Shown: positions 12,401-19,433, numbered from the stretch's first letter. The stretch is DNA of 64,000 bases from Microglena sp. YARC (GCA_022414725.1 CM039464.1:37690372-37754371); one strand, 5' to 3'. Numbers and translations: made by a program. The notes: generated by a model not told the origin, from the sequence alone.

Positions 12401-13422
12401 TCTATTGGGTGCATGGGGCAAGGGGGACATTGGGTGCATTGGGTGCATGGGGCATGGGGCGTAGGGTGCATGGGGCAAGGGGGACATTGGGTGTATTGGG
12501 TGCATGGGGCATGGGGCGTGGGGCGCATGGGTCAAGGAATGCATGGGGCATGGGCAAAAGAAGCTGGGAAAGGGGCATAGGCAGGAGCATAGGGCCTGGT
12601 ATGCATGGGGCAAGGGTTACATTGTGTGCATTGTGTGCATGGGGCTTAGGGTGCATGGGGCATGGGCAAAAGAAGTTGAGAAAGGGGCATAGGCTGGGGC
12701 ATAGGGCCTGGTATGCATTGGGCAAGGGGTACATTGTGTGCATTGTGTGCATGGGGCATGGGGCTTAGGGTGCATGGGGCATGGGCAAAAGAAGTTGAGA
12801 AAGGGGCATAGGCTGGGGCATAGGGCCTGGTATGCATGGGCAAGGGTTACATTGTGTGCATGGGGCATGAGGCTTAGGTTGCATGGGGCATGGGCAAAAG
12901 AAGTTGAGAAAGGGGCATAGGCTGGGGCATAGGGCCTGGTATGCATGGGGCAAGGGGTGCATTGTGTGCATGGGGCATTGTCTGCATTGGGTGCATGGGG
13001 CGTGGGGTGCATGGTGCATGGGCAAACGAAGTTGGGAAAGGGGCATAGGCAGGGGGCATAGGGCCTGGTATGCATGGGATGCAGGGGGGTGCATGTAAGT
13101 TACGGCGAGTTGCGGGTTGTTTCGACCGGGGGAGGGCGGCTGTATAATCGGCACCGGCAGGACGGGCGAAGTCGGGCGAAGTACTGAATTTGATGCTCCT
13201 TAGGGGACGGTAACTAGGTCTTAACAATGCGCTAGGCAGCGCGCATTTGTAAACGCACCTGGTCTTCAGAAATTCTAGGGGCTGCATGACGATTCCCTCC
13301 ACAACGCCAGACGTCATGCCGGACATGATAACGTAGCTGAGGTTGCTCTTGGCGTGAGGGATGGAAAGCAGCTTGGCCTTTTCAGCCATCAAGGCTGCCT
13401 GGCTAGGCTCCTCGGACAACAT
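967..13422 (-). CDS. Mitochondrial carrier protein, oxodicarboxylate-carrier-like (5 exons)
   Basis: Spliced gene: complement(13422..13259, 10756..10647, 6470..6298, 4116..3943, 1293..967), 315 codons. All four introns are GT-AG and every junction keeps frame. The product has the three-fold repeat of the SLC25 family, with one signature per repeat: PLEFLK (then TRLQ), PFQVIK and PFDVVK. Recognisable segments include [11 protein letters not shown] at the end of repeat 1, [18 protein letters not shown] in repeat 2 and [14 protein letters not shown] in repeat 3. These match the order and spacing of SLC25A21/Odc carriers, which exchange 2-oxoadipate and 2-oxoglutarate across the inner mitochondrial membrane; the exact substrate is inference. 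The second signature has Gln where the family has Asp/Glu. The start is the first ATG after an in-frame TAG five codons upstream. The introns (1.5-4.2 kb) are full of exon-edge echoes. Confidence 0.88.
1405..1938 (-). repeat. Four echoes of the 5' edge of carrier exon 5
   Basis: Four units about 150 bp apart (near 1405-1475, 1558-1632, 1716-1790, 1864-1938). Each repeats the exon 5 start ([10 protein letters not shown] region) with its upstream acceptor, followed by TG-rich sequence. Units 3 and 4 keep the AG of the acceptor; units 1 and 2 have lost it. They lie in intron 4 just before the real exon in transcript order. Confidence 0.88.
1939..2840. repeat. (TG)n/(GAGTGTG)n microsatellite with a 47-G tract
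   Basis: Intron 4 filler of TG and GAGTG words, with a longer imperfect period of about 110 bp at 2430-2800 containing 'gaatgagagtgtgctttggtg'-like spacers. An uninterrupted run of 47 G occupies 2326-2372. The long His/Thr ORFs read from it are artefacts of the dinucleotide composition. Confidence 0.93.
2903..2945 (+). repeat. Short interstitial telomere-like repeat
   Basis: A few units of TAGGGT/TTAGGG/TTTGGG type in intron 4 of the carrier gene. It is followed by AT-rich unique sequence (2946-3020) in which I see nothing further. Confidence 0.6.
3023..3345 (-). repeat. Echoes of the 3' edge of carrier exon 4
   Basis: Three partial copies (about 3023-3153, 3170-3290, 3306-3345) of the GLGPTLW...[11 protein letters not shown] coding end, plus the donor and first intron bases. 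Differences from the exon include Trp-Arg changed to Trp-Cys, and an internal duplication in the first copy. The copy at 3170-3290 keeps an AAG|gt donor. Confidence 0.87.
3361..3570 (+). repeat. Dispersed repeat family G, copy 1
   Basis: About 210 bp starting at ggcggagccccc and containing a 'gtccgtctgtccgacc' patch, then 'agcccgacacgtcagccaac' and 'ggtcagctccatcgttgcca'. Related copies lie at 7390-7605 (plus) and 31245-31447 (minus). No coding capacity or clear terminal structure; it may be a SINE-like element. Confidence 0.75.
3629..3814. mobile_element. hAT-like MITE family F, copy 1
   Basis: A 186-bp AT-rich element starting TAGGGAACGGC and ending CCGAACCCTA, flanked by an imperfect 8-bp target duplication (CATATAAC / CATATATA, 6 of 8). 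The interior has palindromic ACTAATATTA words. The other family members at 22.2-22.8 kb and 38.0 kb share the ends but have ATGATATCAT words inside. Confidence 0.75.
3943..4116 (-). CDS. Carrier exon 4 (repeat 2, second half)
   Basis: Exactly 58 codons, phase 0 at both ends: acceptor gcag|GTCCGAATG, donor AAG|gtgtgt. It encodes [14 protein letters not shown], then [20 protein letters not shown], then [13 protein letters not shown]. Partial copies of both edges lie in the flanking introns. Confidence 0.9.
4205..4650 (-). repeat. Three echoes of the 5' edge of carrier exon 4
   Basis: Copies near 4205-4292, 4369-4442 and 4614-4650 repeat the [11 protein letters not shown] coding start with its gcag|GTCC acceptor, separated by TG- and G-rich spacers, including a run of about 16 G near 4471. 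They lie in intron 3 just before exon 4 in transcript order. The first two keep most of the first 80 coding bases. Confidence 0.88.
4655..4845. repeat. TG-rich low-complexity intron sequence
   Basis: Imperfect 'gtgtgagcgtgtgtt..tatgtatgggtgag' units of about 50 bp inside intron 3. No gene seen. Confidence 0.7.
4915..5440. repeat. AT-rich minisatellite in carrier intron 3
   Basis: About a dozen units of roughly 36 bp, consensus 'ggctctttatttaattaattatttattta', decaying toward the right end. It is almost pure A/T except for the ggctc word. Confidence 0.92.
5458..6290 (-). repeat. Echo array of the 3' half of carrier exon 3
   Basis: About six units of roughly 134 bp. Each holds the [22 protein letters not shown] coding end, a donor-like gt and about 55 bp of intron ('caatacaagcaatac', 'ctaccaggagg'). 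Most units carry TAA instead of the Glu codon after SGVF and Arg instead of Ile in PFQVIK, so they are not usable as coding exons. The unit nearest the real exon (about 6094-6165) keeps Glu and Ile. Confidence 0.93.
6298..6470 (-). CDS. Carrier exon 3 (start of repeat 2, signature 2)
   Basis: Acceptor acag|GTATG completes a Gly codon. The 57 following codons run from [10 protein letters not shown] through [14 protein letters not shown] to PFQVIK, and the donor is AAG|gtgcgt. Copies of its 5' edge lie upstream in transcript order (6.7-8.8 kb on the plus coordinate). Copies of its 3' half lie downstream (5.46-6.29 kb), most with a stop in the SGVF-E-SIG segment. Confidence 0.88.
6471..6690. repeat. 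(TG)n intron spacer
   Basis: TG-rich sequence between exon 3 and its first acceptor-side echo. The same arrangement of words recurs after the next echo (6790-6990), so spacer and exon edge were duplicated together. Confidence 0.85.
6694..7388 (-). repeat. Three echoes of the 5' edge of carrier exon 3
   Basis: Copies at about 6694-6790, 7000-7092 and 7310-7388, roughly 300 bp apart, repeat the GMLPRSTA..L(G/K)S.ELTKRGL coding start with a TG-tract and acag acceptor. All three keep the AG. The copies diverge increasingly from exon 3 with distance. Confidence 0.92.
7390..7605 (+). repeat. Dispersed repeat family G, copy 2
   Basis: Same family as 3361-3570. It has an expanded ccga microsatellite (about 7417-7465), then 'gcctgacacaccagccaac' and 'ggtcagctccatcgttgcca', ending near 'gcgacgctgcataagg'. 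Confidence 0.75.
7606..8525. repeat. A-rich minisatellite in carrier intron 2
   Basis: After a short C/G-rich patch (7685-7780), the stretch is made of diverged units of roughly 70 bp with words 'aaccaacaaaaacagttcgt' and 'acccttaaccaaaaaaacat'. The best-preserved units lie at about 8270-8520. No gene is seen. Confidence 0.85.
8526..8880 (-). repeat. Intronic 35-bp repeats, one exon 3 echo and a short exon 2 echo
   Basis: A word 'catcccctgaatggctataa' plus 'cctgtacctg' occurs at about 8528, 8686 and 8827 (the last as 'gatcccctgaatggctatac'). At 8732-8805 there is a further well-kept copy of the exon 3 start ([20 protein letters not shown]) with its acag acceptor. At about 8857-8878 a short copy of the exon 2 end (LPEIA with gtac donor) is visible. 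Confidence 0.72.
8897..9433. repeat. (TGTC)n/(TGTCTG)n microsatellite
   Basis: About 540 bp of 'tctg' and 'tgtctgtctg' words. All frames are open and give Cys/Val/Leu/Ser or Thr/Asp/Arg/Gln ORFs that are not genes. Confidence 0.95.
9441..9884. repeat. GGTAGT minisatellite in carrier intron 2
   Basis: Four to five units of about 77 bp: 'gctaggtggtagaagtggtg', several ggtagtggt words, then 'acacacacagtcact'. The left part (9441-9490) carries a diverged copy of the intron sequence next to the exon 2 donor ('ggcctgtgtagacctg'). Confidence 0.88.
9885..10106. mobile_element. hAT-like MITE family A, copy 1
   Basis: A 222-bp element with ends CAGTGTTTTTAATTTC and GAAAAATGAACACTG (inverted), flanked by an imperfect 8-bp duplication, GTTATAAT / GTTGTAGT. 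The interior holds 'gttgagtagctacttgggct' and 'gcgtcccgatatcgg'. Four copies occur in this window. The CAGTG end and 8-bp duplication fit the hAT superfamily. Confidence 0.88.
10145..10640 (-). repeat. Echo array of the 3' edge of carrier exon 2
   Basis: Three units of about 120 bp (roughly 10218-10312, 10344-10433, 10466-10560) repeat [11 protein letters not shown] with the G|gtacgc donor and about 40 bp of intron, separated by 'cccaccacacacacccacac' spacers. The spacer at 10145-10215 expands into a CCACCA microsatellite. Each unit keeps a usable-looking donor. Confidence 0.92.
10647..10756 (-). CDS. Carrier exon 2 (end of repeat 1)
   Basis: A 110-bp exon, acceptor gcag|GCTTC and donor GCTG|gtacgc, encoding [14 protein letters not shown] then [19 protein letters not shown]. 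It is the only copy of this sequence that is full length and joins both neighbours in frame. Partial copies of its 3' edge lie at about 10.2-10.6 kb and copies of its 5' edge at about 10.8-11.8 kb. Confidence 0.87.
10757..11126 (-). repeat. Echoes of the 5' edge of carrier exon 2 with GATTT repeats
   Basis: The exon start plus acceptor ('gaagcctgcacccag' on the plus strand) recurs at about 10866 and 10947, each followed by gattt or tattg microsatellite. A copy of the exon middle (complement of [10 protein letters not shown]) is at 11082-11125. A/T-rich intron fills the rest. Confidence 0.85.
11127..11365 (-). mobile_element. tRNA-derived SINE, family 2, copy 1
   Basis: On the minus strand it starts with a tRNA-like head: A box TGGCTCAGTGGCAGAGC near 11340-11356 and B box GGGGTTCGAACCCC near 11300. 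A body follows, ending around 'aatttaaacatcc'. A head-less relative lies at 23357-23520. This is not a functional tRNA: the cloverleaf is incomplete and a SINE body follows. Confidence 0.8.
11370..11402 (-). repeat. Small fragment of carrier exon 2
   Basis: Plus-strand 'gatgcgcccattaatgtcat' repeats the exon 2 segment encoding MTLMG. It is wedged between two SINEs, so the SINEs landed within the echo array. Confidence 0.65.
11410..11602 (+). mobile_element. tRNA-derived SINE, family 1, copy 1
   Basis: The head has A box TGGCTCAATGGTAGAGC and B box GGTTCGAATCC. The body follows: 'gtcgctgtcaaccgccatgg', 'tgtccaggtaaa', 'ataccacgccccac', ending ggcgttatcattaat. Five copies in this window share the body. 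Confidence 0.85.
11603..11800 (-). repeat. Further exon 2 5'-edge echoes with TTTGATT repeats
   Basis: Copies of the exon start/acceptor ('gatctgaaccctgcaccca', 'gaagcttgcaccca') at about 11620 and 11768, separated by tttgattt/gaagga microsatellite, in the 5' part of carrier intron 1. Confidence 0.8.
11915..13085. repeat. GCATGGGGCA minisatellite in carrier intron 1
   Basis: About 1.2 kb of 50-60 bp units with words 'gcatggggcaagggggacat', 'tgggtgtattgggtgcatgg' and 'ggggcgtagggt'. From about 12540 a second, longer unit type (roughly 115 bp, with 'aaaagaagttgagaaagggg') takes over. Both strands and most frames are open, giving spurious ORFs. Confidence 0.95.
13259..13422 (-). CDS. Carrier exon 1 (N-terminus, first transmembrane helix)
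   Basis: Begins at ATG (MLSEEPSQ), with an in-frame TAG just upstream, and ends in the first carrier signature PLEFLKT plus two bases of an Arg codon (phase 2). The donor is AG|gtgcgt. The hydrophobic stretch [18 protein letters not shown] is transmembrane helix 1. Joining to exon 2 restores [10 protein letters not shown], the canonical family motif, which supports both splice sites. Confidence 0.88.
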
Positions 13423-14285
13423 GGCAGTCACGCGCGACTAGGCTGGGTGATTTCACGCAGAGTGTCTCGCAAGTCGGTAAATCCTAAGTTAGGTGGCACG
13501 AACTTGGGACGGGTGGTCTCAAGCGCGCGCTCTAAGAGCTCAAGCGCTGGGAATGCTTGTGATTGCGCGAGATAGTTCAGGTTCGGGTGCACAGTATGCA
13601 ATTTGTAATCCGAAGTCAAAGCCAGCTTCGATTGCTTATATTAGGACGGGTTGGATAGTAGTACGGTGCTGGTGCAAGGGTTCGTGCGAATCACTGGTGA
13701 GACAGATAGGCAGTTTTTTGGAGGCGGGTTTGTGGAAGCGTGGTGTGAGGGGTCGCAAGTGGCAGTGGAGGCGTGAAGGATTCGCAGCCGGCAGCGAACG
13801 GTCCGAGATATATGTCGGTGGGCGGTGGGGATCTGCCTAGGGATGTGCGTATGATGAGATGGTGGGGTGGGGTGAATGTCGGCACACGTGCACGACAGCC
13901 TGGCAGCCGGTGTAACCAACTCCCATCTCCCATCGGGGCGAGGGCGGGGGCCTGGCGGAAAGTGAGCGAGATTACTTCGGTTAATGAGGCCCCTTTCGTC
14001 AGGGATTCGTAGCCTCATCGAACACGGATTCTTCCATGTTATGACCTCGTCATGAAAGAAAAGGAAAGCAGCACTCCAAGTCGGCGTGGTTAAGGAAGCT
14101 GTCCAAAGGGGGTCCTCGGACAACAGCATCAAACCGGGAGGGGGGCGCTAAGGGGGGCGTTGGCGGTGGCTGAGGAAGGAGTATGGGACGAGTGGGTCGT
14201 CATGGACATACCATAGCTGACCCAAGAGTCCAAGGGCGTGTTTCCACAGAGACTTTTCCCTTGCCGCGAACTCCCAAGTTAACCC
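13423..14285. other. Upstream flank of the carrier gene, no gene recognised
   Basis: Mixed-composition sequence that presumably includes the 5' UTR and promoter of the minus-strand carrier gene. No TATA element or other motif is convincing. At about 14050-14160 a segment ('gaaagaaaaggaaagcagca', 'cctcggacaacagc') resembles 58225-58360 and is probably a dispersed repeat. Confidence 0.5.
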
Positions 14286-15131
14286 TAGGGGTAGGTCACA
14301 CTGCTCTTGCTTTGGGTCGATTTAGCTTTTGCTTTTGGTCCGATTTTGGTCCGATTTTGGCCCGATTTTGGTGGGGACCAAAAGCGACCAAAAGCGGACC
14401 AAAAGCTAAATCGAAAGCAAAATCTGGTCTTTGAGACAATTTATTGATCCGATTTTGCTTTCGCTTTTGCTTTTGGTCAGGTACTTAAATACATTAGTAC
14501 AACTGATTGTTTTCAAGTCTAAAAGCTGTAATGTTTTTGAACTGATGACAATTTTTTGACAGCCTCCAAAGTGCCGATGCCTTCAAAAAATGTGCGCTGT
14601 CAAAAAAGCGCACTTTCCTTTGAAAAAGTGCGCTCGCACCAGTTTTTTAGTTCGCTTTTGTTTTTTTGCACGACCTGCAGGACCTGCAAGGTGCTGGGAC
14701 CTGGAGGATCTGCAGGGAGCTGGGAGCTGGGAGCCGGGAGCTGCCCGCAGCAGGGACGGGGCTACAGGGAGCTGCAAGTAGGGAGACTGGATGGTGGAAA
14801 CAATACAGATGTGGGAACCTCTGTTACAACCTCTGTTAAAATTATATGACCGAGTCGTCAATTAATAATAGTAAGAAAAGAAATCCAAGTTGCTTGCTAG
14901 AGGGATGTAGCCAAGTTCAATTGGGAAATAATGTAATAATTCGCTTGCTGGGAACATCTTATGAAGTACCAAGTAGGAATAATGTACCAATTTAAATTCA
15001 ACCTCTCAAGTCTTGCTACATAGGAAATACGACGAGGTTCCTGAATCCATGTTACCAAGTGACAATCTCTCTCGTGGGTACCGCACAAGTAATGTGCCAA
15101 CAACATGCAACACAAAAATCAGTATAGCCAT

Positions 15132-16372
15132 CTAGCTAGGGGGGTTCTGGCTCATGTTTGGCATAAATGGACCACCCATCATCCCAGGCGTACCCCCAGA
15201 CATACCCATAGGGTACGTCTGGGGGTCCGCCTGTGTGGCACCACCCATCATCCCAGCCCCATTGTGTGGAGTGGACATCGCAGGACCCATCATCCCACCC
15301 CCATTGTGTGGGGTGGAGCTGCCAGGATGGAGGGGTTCATACCCATCATCGCATTGCCTCCTCCAAAAATCTTGGCAATCATGAGAGTGGTCTGCCGGTT
15401 CATCTCTGACATGTGTGACATCATCTCCAACCGGTTTTCACTCTTCTCCCTCCTCTCTCTATCCTCCCTTTTTCTCTTCTGCCTCCTCTCCTCCCTCCTC
15501 TCATCATACAGCCTCTGCTCCTCCTTCCTCTCTATGTCTCTGTCCTCCTTCGACTTCTCCCTCCTATCATCCCTAGCCTGCCTAGTCTGGTCTTGGGGCA
15601 GCAAAATGCTTTGGAAACTACGCACACTCGCACAGCCCCAGAGGCCCAGACCCAGTGCCCGGTTTGGAGGATGTGTGAACAGGGTTTTGCGTGGGGTGTG
15701 GGGCCTTGTCAGGTGATCTCACCTCCCTATCATCCTCCTCCTCTACAGGCCTAATGGCCTTGCTACTCTTCCGTGATATCACTTTCCCCACTCCCTTAGA
15801 GCACGTCCCCTGGGGTAGCTCCGAGCCATCAAACACACCAACTCCTAGGGGACATAACGTCGAATGGGTCTTGAAGAGTTCCACCCACAAGGCCACAACC
15901 CCAAATGCATCCACCCTTTCTTCTCAAGGGACATATCCTCCAAGTCCTTCAACTCAAGTGCCATGCCAGTGACACCCTCTCGGTTGTCCCTGGACTGAAC
16001 GCACAGAGCTCGGACTAAGTCTTTCTTGTTGGTAAAGTAGTTTTTCACCGCCCTCTCAGTGAAATACTCTGGTCTATCTTTGATACCCACTGTGTGACAC
16101 AAATGAGCGTTCAGCTCCTTGGCCACAGCTCTATGTACCTCTGACACAGGACCTTTCATTTTCCCATCAGTTCCTTTCATGGACCTGTGCATTCCATGCA
16201 GGACTATTGCCCCAGCCTCGAAGTACCAGAACACAGCTTTCACACCAGCCTTCGTACCGGTACCACGCTGCCTGTCCATAGCATCCAAGATCTGCTCCTT
16301 GTCCAAGCCCTCTAGTTCCTCCAATGCTAGGCGGAAGAGACATCCCCAATAGCGAGAGAGAGTTGGATTACT
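15132..16372 (-). pseudogene. Frameshifted transposon-borne ORF, function unknown
   Basis: A readable protein runs through alternating frames, with shifts near 15900, 15620 and 15325. The N-terminal part (SNPTLSRYWG...LEELEGLDKEQILDAMDRQ region) looks like a folded domain of about 190 residues that I do not recognise. A Lys/Glu-rich linker follows, then a strongly charged coiled-coil stretch (DRREKSKEDRDIERKEEQRL region). A Gly/Met-rich tail with GMMGG repeats ends at TAG 15132-15134. Domain plus charged coil plus Gly/Met tail resembles accessory DNA-binding ORFs of some DNA transposons, but that is inference. The shifts could be decay, sequencing error or tiny introns. Confidence 0.55.
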
Positions 16373-16621
16373 TCGTATTTTTTATACAATTTATGTAACA
16401 TGCTCCTTCTCATTTGCAGCTATTTGGGCCATATCTCAACACAATATCAGCTTGCGACGGTGCCACACCCTCTGAAATTTTTGAAGACTAGAAGCAACAA
16501 TAATTAAGAATTGGATAAGAAAAGGTATGAGTGAAACAACGAAGATACGGAAAAGATAACAACAGAAAACAATATGAAGTTCCAGAAAAAATCCGGACCA
16601 AAAGCAAAATCGAGGCAAATA

Positions 16622-16644
16622 CCCCCCCCCCCCCCCCCCCCCCC
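16622..16644. repeat. Poly-C tract (23 C)
   Basis: Uninterrupted C run inside the inverted-repeat element, between its ORF and right end. Confidence 0.95.
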
Positions 16645-16812
16645 GATTTTGCTTTTGCTCGATTTAGCTTTTGCTTTTGGTCCGATTTTGGTCCTGACCA
16701 AAATCGATTCTGGTCAATGTTGTAGTGTGACCACTAAGATTTTGGTGATAGGCAAAATCGACCCAAATCGGACAAAAATCGGCCGGACCCAAAGCAGTGT
16801 GACCTACCCCTA

Positions 16813-17610
16813 AGGGGAGCCAGGTCAGCATTTTTTGTTTCCACAGGGGTATTCGGGGTCTCCTCGGGGGTCTTTCTGGCAATTCAGGTAGGCGACAGGT
16901 CGGCGATTTGTCATCCCGGGGATATATTTAAATATTTCGTATTATTTGAAAAAGCGACGGTTTCAAGGCAGAAACGAGCGAAAAACAGGTATTGCCGCGA
17001 AGACTTCCAGATGGGGGTCGACCCCCATCTGGAAGTCTTCGCGCCTTTCCGGGTGACATGTCAGCAATCCCCCCGAATTCCACGTATGCAGCGTGACACA
17101 AAAATACAACAGCACGTACAATCTCTGCGTCGTGAGGCTTATATTGCGTTCGCTTCCAAACCAACTTTGTCTTTGTTTCGCTGCAACTATTAGGTGTAGT
17201 CAATTGTCATCGCTCATCTTCGAGCATGGAGACGTCTACTGATCTCCCCGAGTTGGGGAACAACCGAGATCTAGGGAAGTCCGCCTCCATCCACACACCC
17301 CCTTCGCGACGAAGGAAGGGAGGAAGGAAGGAAGGACGGAAGGAAGGAAGGAAGGAAAGAAGGAGGGAGGGAAGAAAGGAAGGGAACGCACTGCGGCGTG
17401 GGGATGGAGACGGATGGAGACTGCTTAGAACAAACGAAAGACGGCATGATCCAGTAGCTAGATGACCTGTGGATACAAAAAAAGGGCGTGAACGTGGCCT
17501 GCCTCGGCCTGCCTTGCCGTGGCAGGCAGCGTCGGGCAGCGTGGCACCAGCATGGCCCGGGGAATGCCCAGCTGTTCTGTCTCAAGACATTTATAACGGT
17601 AGTTAACCTA
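16813..17610. other. Intergenic; 48-bp perfect palindrome and GGAA microsatellite
   Basis: 16996-17043 is a perfect 48-bp palindrome (22-bp arms CGCGAAGACTTCCAGATGGG.. around tcga). 17318-17385 is a ggaa/ggga microsatellite. No gene is recognised. Confidence 0.75.
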
Positions 17611-18320
17611 ATTTGAACCTTGATATATGCCTCACTTTTTCCTTCTCGGCCCCTCTGTCCTGTGTTTGTTGGGTTCGGTGCTCCGGATTGCCTGCCTTGG
17701 CGTCTCTCTTTTTCCTGAGTCTACCGTATGTAATAATCTCTATCTATCTACCGGTATATCATTCCAAAACAAACAGAAAAACAGAAAGAGCAGATAAACT
17801 CGAAGCAAGGCCAACCGAATCCTTTCGAATTTATATAAATTCAAAATTCAGATTGTAATAGATCCCTCCTCCAGCGCCTGAGATCCCTCCTCTGTGCTGT
17901 GATCCTTCACCATGTCTGGATCAGGATCTGTTGCTTCTCCTACTACGCACCGTTGCCTCGACAGTGATGACAGACAATCATACATGAGAGTCAAGTACAT
18001 ACCTAGTGGCAGATCCTCTTTTTTAACATGGCGACATGCTGGCCGTGGACCTGTAGATCTAGTGGCAGATCCTCGTGAACATTACCTCAATAAAACGGGG
18101 TCTAGGAGCCCGGCACCTACAATTGAATAGTGCAGCATTAAATTATACAGTGTAATAAAAATAAAGTTTACACAAATGGGATCAGGGGGCCATCAAGAAG
18201 TATTTTTTAGACACACACGCTATGAAGTTTGTTTTTTTTGCCCTTACCCCCCCCCCCCCCCCCCCCCCCCATTGGCTTAAAAGGCCAATATCTTTCTCAC
18301 CAATAATAATTAAATAACTA
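17611..18320 (+). repeat. 710-bp tandem duplication, unit 1
   Basis: Unit 1 of two nearly identical direct repeats offset by exactly 710 bp. Both contain a 'ctatctatctaccggtatat' patch, a 72-codon ORF, AATAAA-type motifs and a run of more than 20 C. Unit 2 differs by only a few substitutions and by homopolymer length, so the duplication is recent. Confidence 0.95.
17912..18130 (+). CDS. Small ORF, 72 aa, in duplicated unit 1 (uncertain)
   Basis: ATG in 'ccttcaccatg', product starting MSGSGSVASPTTHRCLDSDD and ending SRSPAPTIE. No family recognised, no signal peptide or membrane segment. AATAAA-like motifs follow within 50 bp. The second copy (18622-18840) differs by one Arg-to-Lys change. It may be a real short gene, an exon or chance. 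Confidence 0.35.
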   Translation: MSGSGSVASPTTHRCLDSDDRQSYMRVKYIPSGRSSFLTWRHAGRGPVDLVADPREHYLNKTGSRSPAPTIE

Positions 18321-19024
18321 ATTTGAACCTTGATATATGCCTCACTTTTTCCTTCTCGGCCCCTCTGTCCTGTGTTTGTTGGGTTCGGTGCTCCGGATTG
18401 CCTGCCTTGGCGTCTCTCTTTTTCCTGAGTCTACCGTATGTAATAATCTCTATCTATCTACCGGTATATCATTCCAAAACAAACAGAAAAACAGAAAGAG
18501 CAGATAAACTCGAAGCAAGGCCAACCGAATCCTTTCGAATTTATATAAATTCAAAATTCAGATTGTAATAGATCCCTCCTCCAGCGCCTGAGATCCCTCC
18601 TCTGTGCTGTGATCCTTCACCATGTCTGGATCAGGATCTGTTGCTTCTCCTACTACGCACCGTTGCCTCGACAGTGATGACAGACAATCATACATGAAAG
18701 TCAAGTACATACCTAGTGGCAGATCCTCTTTTTTAACATGGCGACATGCTGGCCGTGGACCTGTAGATCTAGTGGCAGATCCTCGTGAACATTACCTCAA
18801 TAAAACGGGGTCTAGGAGCCCGGCACCTACAATTGAATAGTGCAGCATTAAATTATAAAGTGTAGTAAAAATAAAGTTTACACAAATGGGATCAGGGGGC
18901 CATCAAGAAGTATTTTTTAGACACACACGCTATGAAGTTTGTTTTTTTGCCCTTACCCCCCCCCCCCCCCCCCCCCCCCCCATTGGCTTAAAAGGCCAAT
19001 ATCTTTCTCACCAATAATAATTAT
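18321..19024 (+). repeat. 710-bp tandem duplication, unit 2
   Basis: Second copy of the unit at 17611-18320, ending in the same 'ccaataataatta' as unit 1. Its poly-C run (about 18957-18981) differs slightly in length. Confidence 0.95.
18622..18840 (+). CDS. Small ORF, 72 aa, in duplicated unit 2 (uncertain)
   Basis: Duplicate of the 17912-18130 ORF with a single visible residue change (MRVKYIP to MKVKYIP), a conservative substitution. Confidence 0.35.
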   Translation: MSGSGSVASPTTHRCLDSDDRQSYMKVKYIPSGRSSFLTWRHAGRGPVDLVADPREHYLNKTGSRSPAPTIE

Positions 19025-19067
19025 GTATTGAAAGTTAGGTGCATACTAACCCTCGCGTCGAGCTCTA

Positions 19068-19433
19068 TCAGTTAGTCGTCTTAACTTGGTTTTGCTTATG
19101 TATAAGTGTATAAGTGACCCCTGCCCCACCACCACCCCACCACCCTGGAACACCAGACAGTGGCTTAAAGAACTTGGAGAGGGGGAAAATGCCTGACTTG
19201 GACGCCTTGGCTGCCATGCACTGCTTGCTGGCCTGGTGCGACTTCAGGCTTGCCTTGTTGCTGGGAGGGCACTGGACCACGGCATTGCAGATGTTGCAAG
19301 TTGTCGTCAAGGGCTCGGGTGCGGAAGGCGCCTCGGCTCGAGTTGTGGGCGATTTGGCCTGGGCTGCTCTAGCCTCGACCTCAGCCCTGGCCTCGGCCTC
19401 AGCCCTGGCCTTGACCTTGACCTTTCTTTTCAT
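19068..19433 (-). CDS. Possible zinc-finger protein fragment
   Basis: 121-codon ORF with ATG start and an in-frame TAA 12 codons upstream. The N-terminus is Lys/Ala/Glu-rich (alternating ARAEAEARAEVEARA). Residues about 46-72 read CNICNAVVQ...LKSHQASKQC, spacing compatible with a C2HC-type zinc finger. The last 35 residues are Gly-rich and may be intron read-through (a gtgttccag donor-like site follows PLSG). It could be an exon of a nucleic-acid-binding or transposase-related protein. Confidence 0.4.
   Translation of the reverse strand: MKRKVKVKARAEAEARAEVEARAAQAKSPTTRAEAPSAPEPLTTTCNICNAVVQCPPSNKASLKSHQASKQCMAAKASKSGIFPLSKFFKPLSGVPGWWGGGGAGVTYTLIHKQNQVKTTN

Larger units (their letters stand above)
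14286..16812. mobile_element. 2.5-kb inverted-repeat DNA transposon, probably decayed
   Basis: The ends are perfect 20-bp inverted repeats: TAGGGGTAGGTCACACTGCT at 14286 and its complement ending at 16812. Both ends continue into subterminal clusters of 'gattttggtcc' and 'gcttttggtc' words, typical of transposase-binding subterminal repeats. If the outer TA is a target duplication the element would be Tc1/mariner-like; no longer duplication is visible. It encloses a frameshifted minus-strand ORF. Confidence 0.75.

Noticed and set aside
11596..13075. Met/His/Pro and Gly/Trp ORFs up to 310 codons
   Set aside because: They lie in a minisatellite inside carrier intron 1 and are open in several frames on both strands.
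17611..19024. Calling the 710-bp tandem units retroelement LTRs
   Set aside because: The units are directly adjacent with no internal region, primer-binding site or TG..CA ends, so only a tandem duplication can be stated.
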